A stretch of DNA of 64,000 nt from an uncultured Erythrobacter sp. (GTDB lineage Bacteria > Pseudomonadota > Alphaproteobacteria > Sphingomonadales > Sphingomonadaceae): the NCBI GenBank assembly GCA_947503275.1, contig CANNCZ010000002.1, positions 1,074,733 to 1,138,732 on the forward strand, in the 5' to 3' direction. The translations under genes and the position numbers were made by a program. The notes beneath the pieces are model-generated. The model was not told the DNA's origin. It did not search any database and worked only from the letters and a program-made list of their open reading frames with translations. Positions 9,767 to 19,550 of the stretch are shown here, in pieces (positions within the stretch are counted from its first letter, which is position 1; each line of letters begins with the position of its first letter).

Positions 9767-9819
9767 CACTTACCTTGCCAAGGTTGGGGTCTGGCGTTCG
9801 AATCGCCTCGCCCGCTCCA
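9767..9819 (+). other. Partial tRNA-Gly(GCC), 3' portion: probable attachment site (att) of the integrative element
   Basis: cacttaccTTGCCAAggttggggtctggcgTTCGAATcgcctcgcccgcTCCA has anticodon arm (GCC at 9777-9779), T-loop, 3' acceptor strand and CCA. No matching D-arm or 5' acceptor strand (GCGGGCG) upstream. Confidence 0.75.
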
Positions 9820-10051
9820 TTGACTTCCCAAAATAGCTGTTATTTCATAGGGGCTTGTTTGCCCTTGGGTGGAGCTTTGCCTAGGCTCGCGAGGAATTTG
9901 CGTACCAAACACCTTGTTGGAGCCGACGGTACAAGGATCGCGTCCTCTCGAATTCGGGGCAGGGCACTGACACCGCAATCGCCGCGTACCTGCCGAAGAA
10001 CTGCTTGATCTGATCGGCAACAAACCGATCCTTTCAACCATTCGGCAATAG

Positions 10052-10212
10052 GTCCAAGCCTTCTACAATTGGTGGCGCCATCTGAGTGAGCAGTTCAGCC
10101 AATCGCAAGATACCGTGGCCGAACTGCCGCACTTGGATGCCGATTGTCGGTCGAACACTGCATTTCGTCGAGCTTTGAACATTTGTGGTTGCGCTTTGCG
10201 GACCACGCTCTA
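10052..10212 (+). pseudogene. Possible remnant of a transposase C-terminus (IS1380-like)
   Basis: Open frame VQAFYNWWRHLSEQFSQSQDTVAELPHLDADCRSNTAFRRALNICGCALRTTL resembles the 'YNWWslf' region of IS1380-type DDE transposases as recalled; short, no start. Confidence 0.25.
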
Positions 10213-10218
10213 GGTGGA

Positions 10219-10247
10219 TGATACATTGTCACAATGTGACGTTATCA
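10219..10247. promoter_or_regulatory. Palindromic operator candidate upstream of the ZnuD-like receptor gene
   Basis: Perfect 13-bp palindrome GTCACA-A-TGTGAC (10228-10240) with outer TGATA/TATCA half-sites, about 30-55 nt before ATG 10276. Confidence 0.5.
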
Positions 10248-10275
10248 CATCTAATTTGACTTAAGAGAGTTCGCT

Positions 10276-12453
10276 ATGAAGCCTATCACTTCTCGTATCG
10301 CTGTTGCGACCGCCCTAACTTTCGCTTTCGTCGCCACTCCCGCTTTTGCTAACGATACCAGTAACAGCGAGACGGCGACCGCCGATGAGCAGGAGCAGGC
10401 CGAACGCCGGGCCGCACGAGAGGCTGCGCGCGAGGAGGACCCGCATTATCGCGGCGAAATCGTCGTCGCTGCGGAAGGTCTGGACGAGCTGGATTTCATC
10501 TCTGGTCAGGACATTGTCGAAATTGATGAGATTCAGCGCGACCTGAGCGGACAGCTCGGCGAAGTGCTTTCCAAAGTCCCAGGTGTTTCATCGACCAGCT
10601 TCACCCCTGGTGCGTCCCGTCCAATTCTGCGCGGGCAAGATGGCGAGCGGGTGCGTATCCTGATCGACGGTCTTGGCACCGCAGATGTTGGCAACACGTC
10701 GGCAGACCATGCGACCACGATTGACCCGCTTACAGTCGAGCGGATCGAAGTCTTGCGCGGTCCAGCCGCCCTGCTCTTCGGCAGTCAGGCGATTGGCGGC
10801 GTCGTCAATGTTATCGACCGCCGCATCCCTATCGCTGTCCCAGAAAACGGCGTGCACGTCGAAGCGATCACCGCCTTTGATACCGCTAGCAGCCTGCGCA
10901 GCGGCGGTGCCTCGATTGATGCTGCCTTGAATGACATGTTCGTCATCCATCTCGACGGGTCATTCCGCGAGACCGAGAATCAGGGCATTCCCGGCTTTCA
11001 ATTGACCGATGATCTGCGCGCCGACTTGCTTGGCGATGCCGCAGAGGAAGAGGCAGAAGGCGAATTCGAAGAAGCTGCCGAGCTGCGCGCGGCGGCCAAT
11101 CAACGGGACTTTTTGCCGAATAGCGCGACCGAAACCTGGACCTTGAATGGCGGTATCGGCGTTATCTTGGGCGATTCGTCCTTTGGTGCCTCGGTTGGCT
11201 ATTACGACACCGATTACGGCATTGTCGGCAACCCTGAAGGCGGGCACCATGGCGAAGAAGGTGAAGGCGGCGAGGAAGAAGAGGAAGAGGGTCCAGAAAC
11301 CGTCTCCATCGGACTTGAACAACTGCGCGTTGATGTTCGCGGTGATATTGCGCTGGGCAGCGGGTTCTTCTCGCGCCTGAAATTGCGCGGTGGCTATTCT
11401 GACTACACTCATACCGAATTTGAAGGCACTGAAGTTGGCACAGTGTTCGACACCGAAACTGTCGAAGTTCGCGCCGAATTGATCCAAAGCAGCGGCGGCG
11501 TGATTGGCGCACAATTCACCTCACGCGATTTCGAAGCGGTCGGCGAAGAGGCATTCGTCGCCCCCAACGAAACAACCCAATTCGCCGTGTTCACCGCGCA
11601 GGAATTCGACTTCGACGACATCCAGATCGAGGCCGCTGGCCGATATGAGCGGGTTGACGTGGAATCCGAACCGCTTGGTTTAGAACGCGACTTCGACCTG
11701 TTCTCCGGCGCATTGTCAGCGATCTTGGTCACCGAAGGCGGCACGCGCTTTGGCGCAACAGTCTCCCGCTCAGAACGGGCGCCAGCTGGCGAAGAACTGT
11801 TCGCCAATGGCCCGCATATCGCGACACAAATCTTCGAAATTGGTGACCCCGATCTCGACACCGAAAGCGCATGGGGCCTCGAGACATTCCTGCGCGCCAA
11901 TTCCGGGGATGTCGAATTCAACGCGTCCGTCTTCTATCAAACGTTCGACGATTACATCTTCCTTTCACCGACGGGGGCTGAAGAAGACGATTTGCCGGTT
12001 TTCCAATTCCTCCAACAGGACGCCGATTTCTTTGGCTTTGAAGCCGGATTGACAACACCGATCATCGAAACCGATGACTATGTGATTTCCACCGATCTGC
12101 GCGCTTCATATGTTTCGGCCGACTTTAGCGACAACTCAAACGTCCCCCGCATTCCGCCAGTAAGCCTGCTTGGCGCGGTGGAAGTCGAGGTCGATGCATT
12201 CGAGCTGCGCGGCGAGGTTCAATGGTTTGGTGAGCAAGACGACGTGGCGGAATTTGAGACCCCGACCGACGACTTTGCATTCGCGAACCTGTACCTTGCT
12301 TGGCGTCCGATAGAGGCCAACCAGAATGTTGTGTTCCAAATCGCCGGTGAGAACCTGTTCAATGTAACAGGCCGTCGCCACACGAGCTTCACCAAAGAAT
12401 TCGTCGCGCTGCCCGGTCGTAATTTGCGGGCGAGTGTCCGGCTTAGCTTCTGA
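10276..12453 (+). CDS. TonB-dependent receptor, ZnuD-like (putative zinc receptor)
   Basis: Signal peptide, plug domain (SRPILRGQDGERVRILIDGLGTADVGNTSADHATTIDPLTVERIEVLRGPAALLFGSQAIGGVVNV), C-terminal F; His/Glu-rich loop EGGHHGEEGEGGEEEEEEGPE. Confidence 0.85.
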   Translation: MKPITSRIAVATALTFAFVATPAFANDTSNSETATADEQEQAERRAAREAAREEDPHYRGEIVVAAEGLDELDFISGQDIVEIDEIQRDLSGQLGEVLSKVPGVSSTSFTPGASRPILRGQDGERVRILIDGLGTADVGNTSADHATTIDPLTVERIEVLRGPAALLFGSQAIGGVVNVIDRRIPIAVPENGVHVEAITAFDTASSLRSGGASIDAALNDMFVIHLDGSFRETENQGIPGFQLTDDLRADLLGDAAEEEAEGEFEEAAELRAAANQRDFLPNSATETWTLNGGIGVILGDSSFGASVGYYDTDYGIVGNPEGGHHGEEGEGGEEEEEEGPETVSIGLEQLRVDVRGDIALGSGFFSRLKLRGGYSDYTHTEFEGTEVGTVFDTETVEVRAELIQSSGGVIGAQFTSRDFEAVGEEAFVAPNETTQFAVFTAQEFDFDDIQIEAAGRYERVDVESEPLGLERDFDLFSGALSAILVTEGGTRFGATVSRSERAPAGEELFANGPHIATQIFEIGDPDLDTESAWGLETFLRANSGDVEFNASVFYQTFDDYIFLSPTGAEEDDLPVFQFLQQDADFFGFEAGLTTPIIETDDYVISTDLRASYVSADFSDNSNVPRIPPVSLLGAVEVEVDAFELRGEVQWFGEQDDVAEFETPTDDFAFANLYLAWRPIEANQNVVFQIAGENLFNVTGRRHTSFTKEFVALPGRNLRASVRLSF

Positions 12454-12474
12454 TCATTCGACCAGATCAAGGAA

Positions 12475-12508
12475 AAAGGCGGGGTCGGCATGTGCCGGCC
12501 CCGCCTTT
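12475..12508 (+). terminator. Rho-independent terminator-like hairpin
   Basis: AAAGGCGGGGTCGGC-ATGT-GCCGGCCCCGCCTTT followed by a T-rich tract. Confidence 0.75.
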
Positions 12509-12529
12509 CTCTTTTTTGGGATAAGAAAC

Positions 12530-13708
12530 TCAGTTCTCGACCGCGAATGTGATCTCTGCGTGTTCTTGCAAACGGTCGACCAACGCTTCACCAAGGAACG
12601 ATCCCGGTGTGCCAATGCCACCCGGCGCATCCGATGAGAGCAACGCGATGCCGGTTTCTGCGATCATCCGGCTGGTTGAACCATAGCCCGGATCATATTT
12701 GCCTTTGACCCCGAAATGCAGCGTGTCTTCGCCGTTTGGATTGTCCGCCACGAATAGCACATCGTAGAACCCGTTTTCCCGCTCCTCCTTGGTCGGGCCT
12801 TCACCGGGCTTGGGCGGTTTTGCGCCGAATGGGTTCTTCATCATTTCAGCAGCCGCTTCGGCCATTTTCTTGCCAGCCTCACCAGGACTGGTCAGCATCA
12901 TTTCATCATACTGAAAGTCTTCGCCGTATGGGTGGCCCAGCAGGAAATTGGTGCGGTGCACGTTCTTCGTGTTGATCGGGGCCATGACGAAAGGCGCGGC
13001 CCATTTGTCCAAATCCTTTTCGTACATCGGCACCATGCCGGTCGGTTGGCTTGGTCCGTCAAAGCCCGGCGTCAGAGCAAAGCTGTCGCGCAGCACATTG
13101 ATGATGCGCGGGTTCTTTGCCGCCGCTTTCATCGTCGCGCCCAGGCTGGCTGCGGTGCCGCCGGAAAATGTCCCCGCCATCGCGCGCACACGGCCGCGAA
13201 TTTTGGGCGAGGGCGCACCAAAGCGTTCTTGTGCCGCTTTTTGAGTCATCAACACGCCGAGGTCGAAGGGAATGGAATCAAACCCGCTAGAGAAACAAAT
13301 GCGCGCGCCGCTGGCTTCTGCTGCCGCTTGATGCTCGTCGATCTTCTCGGCCATCCAAGCGGGTTCGCCGCTTAGGTCGGCATAGTCGGTGCCAGTTTTC
13401 ACACAGGCTGCGACTAAGTCATCGCCATAGAGTTGGTATGGGCCGACGGTTGTGATGACGACTTTGGTGCGTGCGCACATCGCCTCCAGATCGGCAGGAT
13501 GATCGGCATTGGCGACCACCAGCGGCGTATCGGCAGGCGCGCCAATCTCATCGCGCACGGCTTCCAGCTTTTCCTGTGAGCGGCCAGCCATTGCCCATTT
13601 TGGGGCGTTGTCCGAACTGCCATAGTGGCTGTCCAGATATTCTGCGACTAGCCGCCCGGTATATCCGGTTGCGCCATAGACGATGATGTCGAATTCAGTG
13701 TCTGCCAT
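12530..13708 (-). CDS. Saccharopine dehydrogenase-like / trans-acting enoyl reductase family protein
   Basis: MADTEFDIIVYGATGYTGRLVAEYL Rossmann fold; length and pattern typical of the family. Start moved from 13759 to 13708. Confidence 0.8.
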   Translation of the reverse strand: MADTEFDIIVYGATGYTGRLVAEYLDSHYGSSDNAPKWAMAGRSQEKLEAVRDEIGAPADTPLVVANADHPADLEAMCARTKVVITTVGPYQLYGDDLVAACVKTGTDYADLSGEPAWMAEKIDEHQAAAEASGARICFSSGFDSIPFDLGVLMTQKAAQERFGAPSPKIRGRVRAMAGTFSGGTAASLGATMKAAAKNPRIINVLRDSFALTPGFDGPSQPTGMVPMYEKDLDKWAAPFVMAPINTKNVHRTNFLLGHPYGEDFQYDEMMLTSPGEAGKKMAEAAAEMMKNPFGAKPPKPGEGPTKEERENGFYDVLFVADNPNGEDTLHFGVKGKYDPGYGSTSRMIAETGIALLSSDAPGGIGTPGSFLGEALVDRLQEHAEITFAVEN

Positions 13709-13777
13709 GAAGTGTTCTCCTTTGCCGGTGGGCATGGAGTAGCGCTTAGTAAGAGTCAAAACTCGCCGCAGAAATGT

Positions 13778-14560
13778 TCAAACACGCGGTGTCCTTGGCA
13801 GGACGCCTGTCTGGCTGGAAATTGCCAGCAAGGTGCCGTCCTCGGCGAAATGCCGAGCTTGCCCATGAACAGTGCCGCGATCAAATGCACCCAATTCAGT
13901 CACTGAAAGCACCCATCCCGGCGGCGAACTTTGGATGAAGCGGAAAGTTGCATCAAGGCTCGATCCGGTTCGTGTTTGCGGATGTGCGCCAAGGAAAAAA
14001 TCGGAAATCACGGCAAGAATGCCCACATCGTTGGCAAAACCAGCGCGGGACCGTGTCCACATTGCCTCTATTCCGAGGTCATTATCCTCCCAGGCGGTGC
14101 GGCGTTCCAATTGACCGATCAAATTGTCGTCAAAGCCGTTGGGATCAAGTGGTTTGACTTCACACTCGTCCGGTGCAGGCACATCGGGCATTCGCGCAAA
14201 CAGGCGCTGATCGCTGGGCTCGCGCGCGCCCAAAGCTGCGACGACTTGTGAGACAGTGCGTTCGCCGACGCTTAGCTTCGCCTGCCATTGCCCAATACTG
14301 CGCCCACCGCCGATCTGTTCACACTCAATATGCAATTCATCTGCACCTTGCGTGGGGCTTAGGAATTGTATGGTTGACCACAGCAAAGGCATGCCGCTCG
14401 CCAGTTCAAGCGCATCAATCGAGGCAGCAAGACATCCACCGCCCATGACAAAGGGATGTTCTGGAGGTCCAACTGTGGCGGGGCGCGTGACGGGGAGAAT
14501 GAATTGTTCTGCGCTGGTCCCGGACACCACGCGCCAGAACGGATATTTGGCTATGCTCAT
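13778..14560 (-). CDS. Acyl-CoA thioesterase-like family protein
   Basis: Double hotdog-like layout (MGGGCLAASIDALELASGMPLLWSTIQFLSP...; DATFRFIQSSPPGWVLSVTELGAFDRGTVHGQARHFAEDGTLLAISSQTG). Confidence 0.65.
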   Translation of the reverse strand: MSIAKYPFWRVVSGTSAEQFILPVTRPATVGPPEHPFVMGGGCLAASIDALELASGMPLLWSTIQFLSPTQGADELHIECEQIGGGRSIGQWQAKLSVGERTVSQVVAALGAREPSDQRLFARMPDVPAPDECEVKPLDPNGFDDNLIGQLERRTAWEDNDLGIEAMWTRSRAGFANDVGILAVISDFFLGAHPQTRTGSSLDATFRFIQSSPPGWVLSVTELGAFDRGTVHGQARHFAEDGTLLAISSQTGVLPRTPRV

Positions 14561-14585
14561 TCGCGCAAGGGTAACGCAGCCGAGA

Positions 14586-15140
14586 TCAGAGTCGAGGCAA
14601 AGTCACTCCGCGCTGGCCCATATATTTGCCTGCGCGGTCGGCATAGGTGACCTCGGGGCGTTCATTGCCCTTTAGGAACAGGAACTGGCATGCGCCTTCA
14701 TTGGCGTAGATTTTGGCAGGCAGCGGCGTGGTGTTGGAAAACTCCAGCGTCACATGCCCTTCCCAACCCGGCTCAAGCGGGGTGACGTTCACGATAATCC
14801 CACAGCGCGCATAGGTGCTTTTGCCAAGGCAGATGACCAACACATCCTCTGGGACGCGGAAATATTCGACCGTGCGTGCGAGGGCAAAGGAGTTGGGCGG
14901 GATGATGCAGACATCAGTTTCGCGGTCGACAAGGCTGCCTTCGTCGAAGTTCTTGGGATCGACGGTGGAGGAATTCACATTGGTGAAAATCTTGAATTCC
15001 GGCGCAACTCGCGCGTCATAACCATAGGACGACAGGCCGTAGCTGATCACGCCTTCGCGGCGCTGAGCCTCCACAAAGGGTTCGATCATGCCGTGGGACT
15101 GCGCCTGTTCACGGATCCATTTGTCTGAGAGAATCGCCAT
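14586..15140 (-). CDS. dcd: dCTP deaminase
   Basis: [12 protein letters not shown]..., [66 protein letters not shown]. Confidence 0.95.
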   Translation of the reverse strand: MAILSDKWIREQAQSHGMIEPFVEAQRREGVISYGLSSYGYDARVAPEFKIFTNVNSSTVDPKNFDEGSLVDRETDVCIIPPNSFALARTVEYFRVPEDVLVICLGKSTYARCGIIVNVTPLEPGWEGHVTLEFSNTTPLPAKIYANEGACQFLFLKGNERPEVTYADRAGKYMGQRGVTLPRL

Positions 15141-15294
15141 GGCAGCATAATCCCGCAAAGCGGTTCGTTAGAGCAACCGCAGCGCCCAGGTTATCCGGAA
15201 GAGTCTTTCGTTGTCGGCACCCCATGCGGGGCGTCAAATCCTCGCTCACCCGCCCTTAGGACGCGTCGCGGATGCGATGCGCAAACACAAACCT

Positions 15295-15839
15295 CTAATC
15301 GATCAACTCTGCGCCCAATCGCGGGTTGAGTGTTGTGATGTGGTTGAGCCACCTTTTTGGCCTGCGCAGCATGTCTTCAGGATACGCTACCCGCAATCCC
15401 AGTATTCGCGCCATTTCCCCCACGAAATGGATGCAATTGCGCGTTTCCAGATCGTAATATTTGCCCGGCGCATTCTGCCATGCGCGCACCTCTGAGATGA
15501 TGCGGCGGTATTGCGCGTCGGTTATTGTCATGGAGAAATGGCGGTTTGTGCGCCTCACAGTGCGGGCGCTTTCGGCCAGAACCATGTGCTCAACCGGGCC
15601 ATTCAACACGGCGGTATTCGCCCGGCGCGCGGAGAAACCGTAATTCTCATCAATGGTCTCACCCGTGCTGTCCAGTGTCCCTTCGAGCACAATGAAAGTG
15701 TGAGGATAGCGCCCGAACAGCACAGAGCCATTGAAGCTGTGGAAGTGGATTTGCACCTCCGCCATGGCCGCGCCGCTCCACATAAGAGCAAGCAGAGCGA
15801 TCAGGTGCGTGGTGAGCCGGGAAAGACGAGTAATCATAG
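15295..15839 (-). CDS. Secreted protein of unknown function, possible permuted papain-fold hydrolase
   Basis: Signal peptide MITRLSRLTTHLIALLALMWSGAAMA; YPHTFIVLEG and TRNCIHFVGEMA motifs. Start moved from the long ORF to 15839. Confidence 0.6.
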
Positions 15840-15889
15840 GTACGGATTTATCGCGTTTATCGCCGCACTTGCAAGAGCTTAGAGAGCGT

Positions 15890-18800
15890 CTAGAGGCTGG
15901 CAAGCAGGCTTGCATTCCCGCCCGCAGCCGTTGTGTCGACGCAGGATACACGCTCTGTTGCAAATCGCGCCAGGTAATGCGGGCCGCCGGCTTTGGGACC
16001 GGTGCCGGACAGGCCCTCTCCGCCAAAAGGTTGGCTTTCCACGATCGCGCCGATTTGATTCCGGTTGACGTAGAAATTGCCGACGCGTGCATGCGCCTGA
16101 ACAAAACGGCGTGTCTCTGCGATGCGGCTGTGCAGGCCCAGGGTGAGGCCGTATCCGGTGGCGTTGATATCCGCGACGATTTGGCCAAGCTCGTCGCTCT
16201 TGAAACGAGCGACATGGAGGATCGGTCCGAAATTCTCACGTTTCAGATCGAGGATCGAGCCGACTTCTATTATGGTGGGCGCGACAAAGCATCCCTTGTC
16301 CAAACCCGGATCGATCTCTTTGCGCCAGATCGTGTGGCCACTGGCCTCGCGCCGGGCGACATGGCGTTCCAACGCCGCTTGCGCATCGGGATCAATCACT
16401 GGTCCGCAATCCACTTCGAGCAATGCGGGATCACCGATATTGAGCGCTTCGAAGCCGCCGCGGATCATCGCCAGCATTTCGTCGGCGACATCGTCTTGCA
16501 GATAGAGGACGCGTAGGGCCGAACACCGCTGGCCTGCACTTTGAAACGCACTGGCCAAGACGTCGCGCACCACCTGTTCGGGCAAAGCGCTGGAATCGAC
16601 GATCATCGCGTTTTGGCCGCCGGTCTCTGCGATCAAAGTGGCGATAGGTCCGTCGCGCCCGGCCAGTGTCCGGTTGATTGCCTGCGCGGTTTCGGTTGAG
16701 CCTGTAAACGCAACGCCTGCGAGACGCGGATCAGCGGTGATCATCTGACCGACATCTCCAGCTCCCGGTAGCAATTGCAGCGCCTCTGGCGGGATGCCTG
16801 CTTCGTGGCACAATTTGACCGCAAGCGCAGCGATCAAAGGCGTCTGTTCGGCAGGCTTGGCGATAACCGCGTTGCCCGCAGCGAGCGCGGCCGATGCCAT
16901 GCCGATAAAGATCGCGAGTGGGAAATTCCAAGGGCTAATCGTCGCAAACACACCGCGCCCATGCATGGTCAGCGTGTTCTCCTCACCCGTTGGCCCGGGC
17001 AAGGCGACGGGCGCAGCAAACTGGCGGCGCGCCTCGCTGGCGTAATAGCGCAGGAAATCGACCGCTTCGCGCAATTCTGCAACGCCATCGAGCAATGTCT
17101 TGCCCGCCTCGCGCTGGCATAGGGACAGGAACTCATCGGTATGCGCTTCGAACAGATCGGCGGCTTCTTCGAGCAGCAGCGCACGACGTTCTCCGCCCAA
17201 TGCGTCCCATCCCGGCTGAATCGCGGCGGCGCGTTCGAAGGCGGCGTCGACCTCTTCCTGAGTGGAATCGCGGCGTGTTCCGACCGCGACGGTCAGGTCA
17301 TGCGGCATGGTGATTGGCGCCATTTCACCTGCTTCTTCAGCAGGGAAAGTTGGCTGCGCATGCCAATGCAATTCGCGCAAAGTCTCCAACCGTGATTGCA
17401 GTGGCTCAAGCACCATGGGATCGGCCAAATCAACGCCCGCGCTGTTGCGTCGTTCACCCAGGATATCTTGCGGTAGCGGGATTTTCGGGTTGCGATGCGG
17501 GCGCTTTCCGGCAAGTTCAGCGACCGGATCACCGACCAGTTCCTCAGCGGCGATTTCCGCATCACCCATGCGATTGACGAAGCTGGTGTTCGCTCCGTTT
17601 TCGAGCAAGCGCCTCACAAGATAAGCGAGCAATTGCTTGTGCCCACCAACAGGCGCGTAAATCCGCACAGGGGTGGGGTTGTTGCCTTCGATTTTGTGGA
17701 GTGCATCGAAGACTTCTTCGCCCATGCCATGCAGGCGTTGGAATTCGAAGGGGCGGGATTGCGCCATCTCCTTTACCACAGCCACAGTGTAGGCGTTGTG
17801 GGTCGCAAAGGCTGGGCGGATCACATCGTCGTGTTCGAACAATCGCGCCGCGCAGGCGAGGTAGGACACATCGGTCGCGATCTTGCGGGTGAAGACCGGA
17901 TAATCATCATATCCGCCAACCTGCGACAGCTTTACCTCAGTGTCCCAATAGGCTCCTTTGACCAGCCGCACGAACAGTTTGCGCCCATGCCGCCGTGCCA
18001 GTTTGGCAACCCAATCGCATAGGGGCACGCCGCGTTTCTGATACGCTTGAACGGCCAGTCCAAACCCTTCCCACCGCGATCCATCGTCGCGTGAGAACAA
18101 TGTGTCATCGGCGACAAGAGTTTCGATAATATCCATCGACACTTCAAGCCGTTCGGCCTCTTCGGCATCGATGGTGAAATGGATGTCGGCATCGCGCGCT
18201 TTGATCGCCAGTTCGCGAACAATCGGAACGATGTCGTCATGCGCCTGTGCAGCGTGGAAGTGCGTGTATTTGGGGTGCAGCGCGGACAGCTTAACCGATA
18301 TTCCGGGCGAAGGGCTAACGCCGCGATTCCCATCCTTTTGAACCTCATGCGCCAGCCGCTCAATCGCGCTGTCATAGGCGATCCGGTAGTTTTCCGCATC
18401 GGCATAGGTCATGGCGGCCTCGCCCAGCATATCGAAGCTATGGGTCAAACCCTTCGCGCGTTCGGGTTTTGCCCGTTTTAACGCTTCGCCGATGTCGCGT
18501 CCGAAGACGAATTGTCCGCCCAAAATCCGCATCGCTTGCAGTGTCGCTTTGCGGATCACTGGCTCACCAAGGCGGTTCATGGTGCGTTTCAGCGTGCCGC
18601 CCATTCCGTTTTGGTGCGCTTCGGGTTGCTCCAACACTTCGCCCGTCAACATCAACGAAAACGTCGCCGCATTGACGAAGGTGGAGGAGCTTTCGCCCAA
18701 ATGTTCACCCCAGTCGATTTCGCCAATCTTGTCGCGGATCAAAGCATCGGCGGTCTCATCGTCGGGCACCCGCAACAAGGCCTCGGCCAAGCACATCAGC

Positions 18801-19132
18801 GCGATGCCTTCTTCGGTGTCGAGGCCATATTGTTGCAGGAAGGCATCGATCCCCGACGCCTTTTGCCGCCGCGCGCCCTCGATAATTTCGATTGCTAGAG
18901 CGGCCGCATTTTTGCTCACTTTGCGCGCCGGCGCCGCCTGCTCCAAACGCTGCGCAACGCATGCGTTCTCTTCGGCGCGAAAGGCGCGGCGCAGCTCAGT
19001 GCGGTCGAGGAAATGGGCGGTGCTTGCAGGCAGGCTAGGCGTGGTCACTTCTGGCTTTTGTCCCTTCGTTGGAGTCGCAGTCGATTTTCGCGATTTGGAC
19101 CCGTCAGACGCGGTGCGCAAGAAAAGTCGCAT
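15890..19132 (-). CDS. putA: Bifunctional proline dehydrogenase / L-glutamate gamma-semialdehyde dehydrogenase
   Basis: PRODH domain (DAEEAERLEVSMDIIE..., LFVRLVKGAYWDTEVK) plus ALDH domain (ISPWNFPLAIFIGMASAALAAGNAVIAKPAEQTP, AGQRCSALRVLYLQ). Confidence 0.95.
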   Translation of the reverse strand: MRLFLRTASDGSKSRKSTATPTKGQKPEVTTPSLPASTAHFLDRTELRRAFRAEENACVAQRLEQAAPARKVSKNAAALAIEIIEGARRQKASGIDAFLQQYGLDTEEGIALMCLAEALLRVPDDETADALIRDKIGEIDWGEHLGESSSTFVNAATFSLMLTGEVLEQPEAHQNGMGGTLKRTMNRLGEPVIRKATLQAMRILGGQFVFGRDIGEALKRAKPERAKGLTHSFDMLGEAAMTYADAENYRIAYDSAIERLAHEVQKDGNRGVSPSPGISVKLSALHPKYTHFHAAQAHDDIVPIVRELAIKARDADIHFTIDAEEAERLEVSMDIIETLVADDTLFSRDDGSRWEGFGLAVQAYQKRGVPLCDWVAKLARRHGRKLFVRLVKGAYWDTEVKLSQVGGYDDYPVFTRKIATDVSYLACAARLFEHDDVIRPAFATHNAYTVAVVKEMAQSRPFEFQRLHGMGEEVFDALHKIEGNNPTPVRIYAPVGGHKQLLAYLVRRLLENGANTSFVNRMGDAEIAAEELVGDPVAELAGKRPHRNPKIPLPQDILGERRNSAGVDLADPMVLEPLQSRLETLRELHWHAQPTFPAEEAGEMAPITMPHDLTVAVGTRRDSTQEEVDAAFERAAAIQPGWDALGGERRALLLEEAADLFEAHTDEFLSLCQREAGKTLLDGVAELREAVDFLRYYASEARRQFAAPVALPGPTGEENTLTMHGRGVFATISPWNFPLAIFIGMASAALAAGNAVIAKPAEQTPLIAALAVKLCHEAGIPPEALQLLPGAGDVGQMITADPRLAGVAFTGSTETAQAINRTLAGRDGPIATLIAETGGQNAMIVDSSALPEQVVRDVLASAFQSAGQRCSALRVLYLQDDVADEMLAMIRGGFEALNIGDPALLEVDCGPVIDPDAQAALERHVARREASGHTIWRKEIDPGLDKGCFVAPTIIEVGSILDLKRENFGPILHVARFKSDELGQIVADINATGYGLTLGLHSRIAETRRFVQAHARVGNFYVNRNQIGAIVESQPFGGEGLSGTGPKAGGPHYLARFATERVSCVDTTAAGGNASLLASL

Positions 19133-19178
19133 CCGCTCTCTGGCTTGATCGCAACCGCGCCCGTGGTATCAGTGACCC

Positions 19179-19472
19179 ATGGCTCTTTTCTGCTTTTACT
19201 GCCGCGATGGCGAACACAGCGACAAACTGCGCGCAATCCACCTTGAGGCGCAGCGCGAATGGATGAAAAGCCACGATGAAAATTACCTCACCGCAGGGCC
19301 GCTTACCAATGACAAAGGCGAATTTGTCGGATCATTGCTCATCATCGAAGCCGAAGACGAAGCCGCCGCACGCGCAACGGTAAACGATGATCCCTATGTG
19401 GTCGGCGGCGTGTGGCAATCGATCCGGGTGGACCGGTTTGAGCCGGTTAAGGGGCGCTGGACGGAACGGTAA
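19179..19472 (+). CDS. YciI family protein
   Basis: MALFCFYCRDGEHSDKLRAIHLEAQREWMKSHDENYLTAGPLTNDKGEFVGSLLIIEAEDEAAARATVNDDPYVVGGVW. Confidence 0.85.
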   Translation: MALFCFYCRDGEHSDKLRAIHLEAQREWMKSHDENYLTAGPLTNDKGEFVGSLLIIEAEDEAAARATVNDDPYVVGGVWQSIRVDRFEPVKGRWTER

Positions 19473-19550
19473 GATCGTCCGCTGTTAGTCGATCTGGTTT
19501 CGCATCAAACGACCGACATTGGGGGTAGGAGCGGACGTTCTCGATCCAGA

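Larger units (their letters stand above)
1..9819. mobile_element. Right end of an integrative element carrying a restriction-type operon (left end outside window)
   Basis: Integrase next to a tRNA-Gly 3' fragment, AlpA-like regulator, restriction genes; housekeeping genes begin to the right. Confidence 0.65.

Noticed and set aside
15731-16516. 261-aa plus-strand ORF
   Set aside because: Antisense to putA and its neighbour; composition is that of a complementary frame.
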